Positions 6,660 to 11,863 of a stretch of 11,863 nucleotides of DNA are shown piece by piece. The notes under the pieces are model-generated. The model was not told where the DNA came from, ran no database searches, and was given only the letters and a program-made list of their open reading frames with translations. A program made the position numbers and the translations under genes. The stretch's first letter is position 1, and each line of letters starts with the position of its first letter. Origin of the DNA: DAOVVL01 sp965603095 (GTDB taxonomy: Bacteria; Pseudomonadota; Alphaproteobacteria; Rhodospirillales; Magnetovibrionaceae); NCBI GenBank assembly GCA_965603095.1, contig CBFDBQ010000056.1, forward strand, positions 1 to 11,863, given 5' to 3'.

Positions 6660-7968
6660 AGCAAAATCCATCGCCATTTGGGGTTATGGTCGCGAAGGCC
6701 GTGCCAGCTATAACTATCTGAAAAATCAAGGCATTACGGCTGACATAAGCATTATTGCCGATGATGAACCGCGCGATGCACCGGATGGGTGCAATGTATT
6801 GGTGGGTGCTGAGGGATGTGACGCAATAGCCAGTGGCAATTTTGATTTAATAATTAAATCACCAGGCATAAGCCTTTACCGCCCCGAAATTACCGCCGGA
6901 AAAAAAGCAGGTAGCATTTTTACATCTGCCACTAACATATGGTTGCAAGCAAACCCAGATGCTAAAACCATTGTGGTTACCGGAACCAAAGGCAAAAGCA
7001 CCACTGCCAAACTTATTCATCATATTCTTTGTGAAATTGGTACGGATGCAGAACTGGCGGGAAATGTCGGCAGGCCGTTGATGGAGATTGAAAGCCCGCC
7101 TGAAATTACGGTGATAGAGCTTTCATCATATCAGATTGCCGACCTTGAATTTTCCCCAACGATAGCCGTGGGGCTTAACCTTTACCCCGAACATATTCCC
7201 TGGCACGGAGATATAGAAACGTACTATTCCGATAAGCTGAAGGTATTTTCATTAAACCCTGCGCCCACAGTTTTGCTAAATGCTCATGATACGGAAATTA
7301 AAAAAAGATTGGGCAATATAAAAAATGCCATCTGGTTTAATGATGCATCTTCTTATCATGTAAGTGATGGTGCAGTTTATAAAGAAGCCAAAAAATTTAT
7401 TTCAATTTCTGAAACTAACTTGCTGGGTGAACATAATTTATCGAATATTGCCTGCGCGCTGCGCGCGGTTGAAATTATTTCCGGTGATTTATCGGAAAAA
7501 AATGAAACTATAAAAAATGCCATTGCAAGCTTTGCCCCCCTGCCCCATCGGTTGGAATTATTGGGTGAAAAAAACGGCGTGCTTTACGTTGACGATAGCA
7601 TATCAACCACCCCACAATCTGCTTTGGCGGCACTTAGAGCATTCAATAAAAATTCAAAAATAATTATTCTCGGCGGGCAAGACCGTGGGCTTGATTATGG
7701 CGAACTAGCAAAACATCTACCCGTGTTGGACGTCAAAGTCATACTAACCGTTCCCGATAACGGGGCATTAATAGCTGCGCAGGTATTGGAAATTTCACCA
7801 GATATAAACCTGATAGAATGCGAAAGCCTTGCCAGTGCGGTTGAGAAGGCAAAAGAAATTGCGGCCCCGGGTGATGTGGTATTACTGAGCCCAGCTGCAC
7901 CTAGTTTTGGCCATTTTAAAGATTATGCAGATCGCGGTGAACGTTTTGCCAAACTTTCGGGTTTTTAA
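6643..7968 (+). CDS. murD2: MurD2-type UDP-MurNAc-L-Ala--L-glutamate ligase
   Basis: The 441-residue Mur ligase has an N-terminal Rossmann-like part (AIWGYGREG, 11-19), the ATP loop TGTKGKSTT (113-121), IELSSYQI (158-165), NLYPEHIPWHGD (179-190), LGEHNLSNIACAL (261-273), LPHRLE (300-305) and a C-terminal domain ending with LLSPAAPSFGHF (414-425). It joins glutamate to UDP-MurNAc-L-Ala in the cytoplasm. Two sites differ from ordinary MurD: the usual DSKAT is DSIST (318-322), so the Lys (E. coli Lys319) is Ile, and the usual SLDQF/SLDxF is SFGHF (421-425). Both segments lie around the amino-acid site in E. coli MurD. With murL overlapping it, L-Glu specificity (MurD2) is the best reading; an ordinary D-Glu-using MurD is the alternative. 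It ends 6 bp from the convergent DUF1445 gene. Confidence 0.85.
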   Translation: MIGPAEAKSIAIWGYGREGRASYNYLKNQGITADISIIADDEPRDAPDGCNVLVGAEGCDAIASGNFDLIIKSPGISLYRPEITAGKKAGSIFTSATNIWLQANPDAKTIVVTGTKGKSTTAKLIHHILCEIGTDAELAGNVGRPLMEIESPPEITVIELSSYQIADLEFSPTIAVGLNLYPEHIPWHGDIETYYSDKLKVFSLNPAPTVLLNAHDTEIKKRLGNIKNAIWFNDASSYHVSDGAVYKEAKKFISISETNLLGEHNLSNIACALRAVEIISGDLSEKNETIKNAIASFAPLPHRLELLGEKNGVLYVDDSISTTPQSALAALRAFNKNSKIIILGGQDRGLDYGELAKHLPVLDVKVILTVPDNGALIAAQVLEISPDINLIECESLASAVEKAKEIAAPGDVVLLSPAAPSFGHFKDYADRGERFAKLSGF

Positions 7969-7974
7969 ACACCG

Positions 7975-8778
7975 TCAGTCCATAAATTCAGAATTAAGCC
8001 TATCGGTAATAAGCATATGACCCGGTTTATGGGTAATGCATATTTTAGGCCGGGCTTGCTCTATGGCTACCTGCGGTGTAACGCCGCAGGCCCAAAATAC
8101 CGGAACCTCACCATGGCGTATTTCCGGGGCGTCGCCAAAATCTGGCTTTAGGATATTTTTTATTCCAATTTCTCCTCCCATTTCACCAAGGCTTCCCACA
8201 TGAACGGGTCCGCCATGGACACGGGGGAAGCGGGACGTTATTTCAACCGCAGCTTCAACCTGTTCAGTGGGGAATGGGCGCATTGAAACAACCATATTGC
8301 CGTTAAATGGCTCGGATGGGTTTGTTGCAATATTACTGCGGTACATGGGAACGTTTCTCCCCAGTTCAATATGACGAACGGGTAAGCCCGCATCCACAAG
8401 GGCCTCTTCAAACGAAAATGAACAACCAAGAGCAAAGGTGACTAAATTATCCCGCCATAAAGCATCATTTATATGGGAAACCACCTCTGTTAATTTACCA
8501 TCTTTAAAAACGTGATAGGCCGAAACATCTTGGCGCACATCAATGCCCGCGCCCAATTCAGGCAATGATGGGTCGCCCGGTTTTGACATGGAAATAAGCG
8601 GGCACGGCTGGGGGTTCAGTTCGCAATATTTTTTAAAATCATCGGCCATGTTTTCGGGCAATATAGCCAGATTGACCTGCACATAACCGCGCGCCATGCC
8701 AGATGTTTGGCCGTCCATATCTGCGTTACGGAAAGCTCGGCGTAGCTCTGCCGGAGAATAATTTGAACTATCAACCAT
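7975..8778 (-). CDS. DUF1445 / UPF0317 putative hydro-lyase (DGLUCY N-terminal-like)
   Basis: The 267-residue soluble protein carries the whole UPF0317 signature: TSGMARGYVQVNLAILP (25-41), LNPQPCPL (54-61), FALGCSFSFEEAL (115-127), NVPMYRS (142-148), VVSMRPF (163-169), VHGGPVHVG (187-195), EVPVFWACGVTPQ (224-236) and ITHKPGHMLITD (248-259). The length is normal. The family is annotated as putative hydro-lyases. Its Bacillus member YcsI sits beside 5-oxoprolinase genes, and the same module forms the N-terminal half of DGLUCY. I therefore infer a role in D-glutamate or 5-oxoproline metabolism. The start is ATG 8778 with GGA 9 nt ahead; TTG 8781 is also possible, directly after an in-frame TAA. 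It is cotranscribed with the methyltransferase gene 15-18 bp upstream and convergent to murD2 with a 6-bp gap. Confidence 0.9.
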   Translation of the reverse strand: MVDSSNYSPAELRRAFRNADMDGQTSGMARGYVQVNLAILPENMADDFKKYCELNPQPCPLISMSKPGDPSLPELGAGIDVRQDVSAYHVFKDGKLTEVVSHINDALWRDNLVTFALGCSFSFEEALVDAGLPVRHIELGRNVPMYRSNIATNPSEPFNGNMVVSMRPFPTEQVEAAVEITSRFPRVHGGPVHVGSLGEMGGEIGIKNILKPDFGDAPEIRHGEVPVFWACGVTPQVAIEQARPKICITHKPGHMLITDRLNSEFMD

Positions 8779-8796
8779 CAATTATCGTCCATAAAA

Positions 8797-9567
8797 TTAA
8801 TGCCCATCATAACGAAACAGCATTTTTAATCCTGCGCCACCACGGTCTTTAACGCGCTTTATCGGGCTTAGGCCAAAACGACGCAAAAGAATTGTCAGGT
8901 TGTGCTGGTTAAAAAACTGAATGTGTTGGGGCGGGTCGAAAGTATCCCATTCTGTTGCATCATCTGGCACCTGGTTTGATTCAATATCTGGCGTAGTAAT
9001 AAACAGTACCCCGCCCGGCACCATGGCAGACTGTAAAAAACGTGCATATTCTTCCACGTCTTCAACGTGTTCGATTACTTCCGATGAATAAACAAAATTA
9101 AACCCTTTGGTCGTATCAAATAATTCAGCAAATGATCCGTGATAAAACTGTCCTAACGGATAATGTTTTTTGGCATATGAAACTGCACTGGGATTTAAAT
9201 CTATACCGACGGCTTCGCGGGCACCCAATGTTTTCATTGCGCCAACAACAAAACCACCCCCACAGCCAACGTCAAGCGCCCGTTTAGCAAAAAAATATCG
9301 TATTAGTTTAAGCGCATTAAAAAACCCTCTTCTTTTGCGAGATGCAATCTTGGAATATGTTCCATCTTTTGCTGTGGTCCCCGTGGCGCCCCCGGAATAA
9401 AAATCTCTAAGTTGTTTTTTTGTCGGACGGGGGTGGCAAAAAACATATTTGCATTCTGGACATTGAAGGAACAAATAACCGTTCTTTTTCCCAAAATGTG
9501 TGGAGTTCATATTCTCGCAAACGGGGCAACGGGTCTCAGAATTGGAAATTTTTGATTCTTGTGCCAA
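8797..9567 (-). CDS. Class I SAM-dependent methyltransferase with N-terminal zinc ribbon
   Basis: The protein has 256 residues. The N-terminus holds two Cys-x2-Cys pairs, CPVC (14-17) and CPEC (36-39), followed by YVFCHPRPT, a small zinc ribbon. This arrangement is common in methyltransferases of the Methyltransf_23 type. The catalytic domain follows: motif I ALDVGCGGGFVV (97-108), acidic motif II GIDLN, then SSEVIEHVEDVEEY and LFITTPD. The substrate is unknown; sugar, lipid and small-molecule substrates are all seen in relatives. The start is TTG 9567, backed by a strong AAGGAG 7 nt ahead. It is the first gene of a two-gene minus-strand operon with the DUF1445 gene. A link to D-glutamate chemistry is possible but nothing in the protein shows it. 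Confidence 0.85.
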   Translation of the reverse strand: MAQESKISNSETRCPVCENMNSTHFGKKNGYLFLQCPECKYVFCHPRPTKKQLRDFYSGGATGTTAKDGTYSKIASRKRRGFFNALKLIRYFFAKRALDVGCGGGFVVGAMKTLGAREAVGIDLNPSAVSYAKKHYPLGQFYHGSFAELFDTTKGFNFVYSSEVIEHVEDVEEYARFLQSAMVPGGVLFITTPDIESNQVPDDATEWDTFDPPQHIQFFNQHNLTILLRRFGLSPIKRVKDRGGAGLKMLFRYDGH

Positions 9568-9653
9568 CGGCAGACTCCTTGGGATGCTGGCCCCATAATT
9601 AATTTTTTATGTTGCACCCATTTTGATATCATAGATTTTTTAGTGCATTAAAG

Positions 9654-9677
9654 GTTATTATTGACCAACTTAATAAC
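9654..9677. repeat. 7-bp inverted repeat before the rhodanese start
   Basis: GTTATTA (9654-9660) and TAATAAC (9671-9677) are exact complements around a 10-nt centre TTGACCAACT. The right arm ends directly before the AAGG ribosome binding site at 9678-9681. It could be an operator in the divergent promoter region (9568-9691) or an mRNA hairpin affecting translation of the rhodanese gene. Confidence 0.5.
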
Positions 9678-9691
9678 AAGGTCTTTTGATT

Positions 9692-10066
9692 ATGCCAAAT
9701 GTTACCAAAAATGGATATAAAGATTTGTTGCCAGAAATTGATGCCACCACGGCCAATAGCTGGATGGCATCGCGTGAAGCGGTTATGTTGGATGTGCGTG
9801 AAGCATCAGAATTTGATTTTGAAAATATTCCTGCCTCAATATTATTACCACTTTCATTTCTTGATCCAGAAAATTTCCCCGCTATTGGAAATGTTAAAAT
9901 TATTGTTCTTTGTGCCATTGGCAAGCGCGCCCTTGTGGCGCAAAAACAGTTACAAGATTTAGGGTTTAAAAACCTATTTACGCTTAGTGGCGGAATTGAT
10001 TCTTGGAAAAAGGCAGGATTTGAAACACAGGGTGGAAAATTTGAGGCCCTCGACTACACAATTTAA
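9692..10066 (+). CDS. Single-domain rhodanese-like protein
   Basis: The 124-residue protein consists of one rhodanese domain. Visible are VMLDVREASEFDFENIPAS (31-49, the CH2A-like segment), the active-site loop CAIGKRA with Cys74 (family form CxxGxRS), and the closing GGIDSWKKAGF (100-110). It should carry a persulfide on Cys74 and act as a sulfur carrier or transferase in the cytoplasm. The Cys loop is intact, so it is probably active. The start is ATG 9692 with AAGG 10 nt ahead; TTG 9686 is possible but too close to the ribosome binding site. The gene stands alone, divergent from the methyltransferase and 54 bp ahead of azlC, with no clear partner. Confidence 0.9.
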   Translation: MPNVTKNGYKDLLPEIDATTANSWMASREAVMLDVREASEFDFENIPASILLPLSFLDPENFPAIGNVKIIVLCAIGKRALVAQKQLQDLGFKNLFTLSGGIDSWKKAGFETQGGKFEALDYTI

Positions 10067-10085
10067 TTTTATTCATAAACATTTG

Positions 10086-10114
10086 TTCACAACTGAACCT
10101 TATTCGGCTATTAC
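10086..10114 (+). promoter_or_regulatory. Candidate azlC promoter giving a leaderless transcript
   Basis: TTCACA (10086-10091, five of six matches to TTGACA) and TATTAC (10109-10114, four of six to TATAAT) are separated by 17 bp, the ideal spacing. Initiation about 7 nt downstream would fall on the A of the azlC start codon at 10121. No Shine-Dalgarno sequence lies before that start, which agrees with a leaderless message. Confidence 0.4.
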
Positions 10115-10120
10115 GTTATA

Positions 10121-10906
10121 ATGTCTAAACCGCTTTCCCCAGTTAACTGCAACACTGAACGCGAAGCCATGTGGCTTGGTGTGCGCGAAGCATCCCGCGT
10201 ACCAGCGGCAATAATGTCGGCCAGCTTTATTGGTTTTGGATCGCTTGTTCATGATGCCGGATGGACTTTGGGTCAAGGCATTGCAACAACTGTTTCTACG
10301 TGGGCATTGCCGGGACAAATAATGCTTATAGAAATGTTTAGCGCCGGTGCGCCATTGCTGGCGATTGCCGTTTCGGTTGGCATGATTAATGCGCGATTAT
10401 TTCCAATGGTTGTTTCATTGCTACCCATGGTTAGAAAACCCGGAATTTCCGGTTGGGTTTATTTTATTCTGGCTAATGTAATTGCAGTAACAACCTGGAT
10501 GGGGGTAATGCTGCGCATCCCACACCTAAAACCCGAACATCGCTTTTCATATCTTGTCGGTTTTGGTTGTTTGTTATGGTTTATTTCTCCATTTTTTACA
10601 GCCATAGGATATTTTGCTTCTGATATATTACCTCGGCCCGTTTCGGTTGGTCTTGTGTTTTTAAACCCTCTTTATTTTACATTGTTGTTTCTGGTTGATT
10701 TAAAAAAACCTAGCAAACTTATTGCTCTTTCATTGGGCGCGGTGTTGGGCCCGCTGTTATTTATTGTTTCTAGCGATTGGAGCTTGTTGCTAACCGGAAT
10801 TATTGGCGGCACAGCAGCATATTTCCTCGGCCAACGAATTGATGGCCCCACAATCAAACCGGAAACAGAGCCGACAATAGAAATTGATAGGGGAGAGGCA
10901 AATTGA
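10121..10906 (+). CDS. azlC: AzlC family branched-chain amino acid exporter subunit
   Basis: The 261-residue multi-pass inner-membrane protein begins with the typical REASRVPAAIMSASFIGFGSL (residues 22-42), followed by WALPGQIMLIE (61-71) and VGMINARLFPMV (86-97), the conserved core of AzlC/YgaZ. About six to seven hydrophobic helices are visible, with a hydrophilic C-tail. With AzlD it forms an exporter of branched-chain or related amino acids and analogues; the true substrate here is not known. The start is ATG 10121 without a ribosome binding site. An internal ATG (residue 17) is less likely because it would clip the conserved N-terminal part closely. Its TGA overlaps the TTG start of azlD. 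Confidence 0.9.
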   Translation: MSKPLSPVNCNTEREAMWLGVREASRVPAAIMSASFIGFGSLVHDAGWTLGQGIATTVSTWALPGQIMLIEMFSAGAPLLAIAVSVGMINARLFPMVVSLLPMVRKPGISGWVYFILANVIAVTTWMGVMLRIPHLKPEHRFSYLVGFGCLLWFISPFFTAIGYFASDILPRPVSVGLVFLNPLYFTLLFLVDLKKPSKLIALSLGAVLGPLLFIVSSDWSLLLTGIIGGTAAYFLGQRIDGPTIKPETEPTIEIDRGEAN

Positions 10907-11241
10907 CCGATTTTAATCTACCCCCATGGGCATTTGTATGGTTGGCAATCGCCATAAGCGCCGCTGTCACGTATTCATCGCGTTTTCTTGGCGTTATTTT
11001 TTCCGGCAAAGTTCAATCAGATGGCAAGCTGGTCGAATGGGTTGCTTGCGTTACCTATGCCCTGTTGGCCGGACTTGTGGCACGGATGATAATTCTTCCC
11101 ATTGGTTCGCTGAGTGAGGCAACTGACTGGATGCGTCTTTCCGCAATTGCTGCGGGTTTGGCCGCATTTTATGCATATCGCCGTTCGGTAGCCGCCGGGG
11201 TAATTACCGGCACGCTGGCATTGATTATAATGCTGTGGTGA
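10903..11241 (+). CDS. azlD: AzlD family branched-chain amino acid exporter subunit
   Basis: The 112-residue hydrophobic protein has about four helices: 11-31 with TYSSRFLGV, 47-66, 78-93 and 96-112. This is the size and layout of AzlD/YgaH, the small partner of AzlC in an inner-membrane amino acid exporter. The start is TTG 10903, overlapping the azlC stop as TTGA, and is supported by a strong purine run (GGGGAGAGG, 10890-10898) a few bases ahead. Translational coupling should keep the two subunits at a fixed ratio. Confidence 0.88.
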   Translation: MTDFNLPPWAFVWLAIAISAAVTYSSRFLGVIFSGKVQSDGKLVEWVACVTYALLAGLVARMIILPIGSLSEATDWMRLSAIAAGLAAFYAYRRSVAAGVITGTLALIIMLW

Positions 11242-11327
11242 GGCGCTAAGCGTCTAATATACAAGCTTATTCAAACAGTTAACTCTTTATTGAGTATTTT
11301 CGAGCTAGTTTTGGTCGGGGCGAAACA

Positions 11328-11357
11328 ATGCAGAAGGCAGGCTCGCGCGAACCATGA
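11328..11357 (+). CDS. Possible 9-codon leader ORF coupled to the small membrane protein
   Basis: An ATG with GGGG 7 nt ahead opens a frame encoding MQKAGSREP. Its TGA overlaps the ATG of the next gene as ATGA. The next gene has no ribosome binding site of its own, so translation of this mini-ORF could deliver ribosomes to it. No attenuator codon bias or terminator hairpin is visible. Speculative. Confidence 0.25.
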   Translation: MQKAGSREP

Positions 11358-11695
11358 CGCAAATATTTGGAATACTTGGATTTTTTATGGCACTGCTTGC
11401 GATTTTTATCGCAAGCGAATTAATGCGTCGCACAAACCAGCGCATGCTTGAACTGGAAACCGCTTTTTACAAACTAAGCGGTCGTATCCAAAGGGTCGAG
11501 GGTCGAGTTCTGGCAATTGAAAAGGATGCCAACACCAGCCCAGCCGATATAAAACGCCAAAAAGAAACCTTGATTGCGCTGGAAAAGAAAACCCGCGCCA
11601 ACAAAGAGAGTATTTCCACAACCGCAAGGGATAAGCCCTCAAGCGATCGTTACACCCCATCTGAATACAAGAAAAAGACCCTAGGAATTGGTTGA
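11354..11695 (+). CDS. Small membrane-anchored coiled-coil protein, unknown function
   Basis: I do not recognise this 113-residue protein as a named family. Residues 3-21 form one N-terminal hydrophobic helix (ILGFFMALLAIFIA). Residues about 24-85 are charged and heptad-like (LELETAFYKLSGRIQRVEGRV and onward), suggesting a coiled coil. The tail 86-113 is Ser/Thr/Lys-rich and probably disordered. It likely sits in the inner membrane with a cytoplasmic coiled coil. There is no ribosome binding site directly ahead, though a coupled mini-ORF may supply one. The stop codon lies in the first unit of a 12-bp tandem repeat, which gives three in-frame stops in a row. Convergent with prmA, 28 bp between stops. 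Confidence 0.6.
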   Translation: MTQIFGILGFFMALLAIFIASELMRRTNQRMLELETAFYKLSGRIQRVEGRVLAIEKDANTSPADIKRQKETLIALEKKTRANKESISTTARDKPSSDRYTPSEYKKKTLGIG

Positions 11696-11719
11696 GGAAT
11701 TGGTTGAGAAATTGGTTGA
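11684..11719 (+). repeat. 12-bp tandem repeat x3 that triplicates a gene end and its stop codon
   Basis: The units are GGAATTGGTTGA at 11684-11695, the same at 11696-11707, and GAAATTGGTTGA at 11708-11719 (one change). The first unit encodes Gly-Ile-Gly-stop of the upstream gene. Because 12 is a multiple of three, the further units repeat that reading in frame (GIG-stop, EIG-stop). The array fills nearly all the gap to the convergent prmA stop. Confidence 0.9.
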
Positions 11720-11723
11720 TAAA

Positions 11724-11863
11724 TCAGCCGGGTTTTTTCAGGACTAACGTAAGCCAGCCATCAATAACAATTCGTTTTTCTAGATACAGCCCGTGACGAC
11801 CGTGGGCATTTAAAACCATTTTTTCATCCCGAATTATTAATCCAGAAAGGATTGCCCTGCCTC
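11724..11863 (-). CDS. prmA: Ribosomal protein L11 methyltransferase PrmA, C-terminal end only
   Basis: The last 45 residues and the stop (TGA at 11724-11726, minus strand) are visible; the rest lies beyond the window. The fragment runs GRAILSGLI, then RDEKMVLNAH, then EKRIVIDGWLTLVLKKPG. GGRxILSGLL, the helix after it and the terminal W-x-T-L-V-L strand are the usual end of PrmA, the SAM-dependent enzyme that methylates ribosomal protein L11. The style is close to alphaproteobacterial PrmA. Identification rests on a short fragment, so another class I methyltransferase is not fully excluded. Confidence 0.75.
   Translation of the reverse strand, partial: GRAILSGLIIRDEKMVLNAHGRHGLYLEKRIVIDGWLTLVLKKPG

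Noticed and set aside
6711..6726. A 16-bp string TAACTATCTGAAAAAT shared with 1473-1488
   Set aside because: One copy is inside the murD2 coding sequence and the other in A/T-rich intergenic DNA; no flanking similarity, so coincidence is the simplest reading.
11242..11256. The GGCGCTAAGCGTC near-palindrome after azlD as a terminator
   Set aside because: The arms leave a one-base loop and contain a mismatch, so no stable hairpin forms; there is also no T-run.

Overview
The window looks like a chromosomal segment of a moderately A/T-rich Gram-negative bacterium, most likely an alphaproteobacterium. The support is the C-terminus of PrmA at the right edge, which has an alphaproteobacterial look, together with a bacteriohemerythrin, an AzlCD pair and a signal-peptide periplasmic binding protein. 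The taxonomic call is an inference from protein flavour and I could not test it. TTG start codons are frequent: CHASE sensor, murL, methyltransferase, azlD, and optionally the DUF1445 gene. MscS starts with GTG.

Left part (1-2861). A truncated CHASE-domain membrane sensor and a family-3 periplasmic binding protein form a minus-strand pair with no ABC transporter genes next to them, which suggests ligand sensing rather than uptake. Divergent from them, across a 289-bp intergenic region, is a complete bacteriohemerythrin with all seven di-iron ligands. Its stop codon directly abuts the stop of a convergent cysteine-rich YkgJ-like protein.

Middle part (2961-8778). A minus-strand MscS-type mechanosensitive channel is followed by the most interesting block. 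This is a tightly overlapping plus-strand operon of a DUF4392 D-glutamate-cyclase-type protein, MurL (UDP-MurNAc-L-Ala-L-Glu epimerase) and a MurD2-type ligase, meeting a convergent DUF1445/UPF0317 protein end to end. MurD2 and MurL add L-Glu to UDP-MurNAc-L-Ala and then invert it, so D-Glu enters peptidoglycan without a free D-Glu pool. DUF4392 and DUF1445 are the two halves of the mitochondrial D-glutamate cyclase DGLUCY, here as two separate genes on either side of murL-murD2. The whole block therefore reads as a D-glutamate locus covering synthesis on the nucleotide precursor and probable disposal of free D-Glu as 5-oxo-D-proline. The DUF1445 gene shares a minus-strand operon with a zinc-ribbon SAM methyltransferase.

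Right part (9692-11863). There follow a single-domain rhodanese, an azlC-azlD branched-chain amino acid exporter pair joined by a TTGA overlap, a small one-TM coiled-coil protein whose stop codon lies in a 12-bp unit repeated three times, and the convergent, truncated 3' end of prmA. I saw no tRNA, rRNA, CRISPR array, insertion sequence or convincing intrinsic terminator. Three convergent gene pairs have gaps of only 0, 6 and 28 bp.
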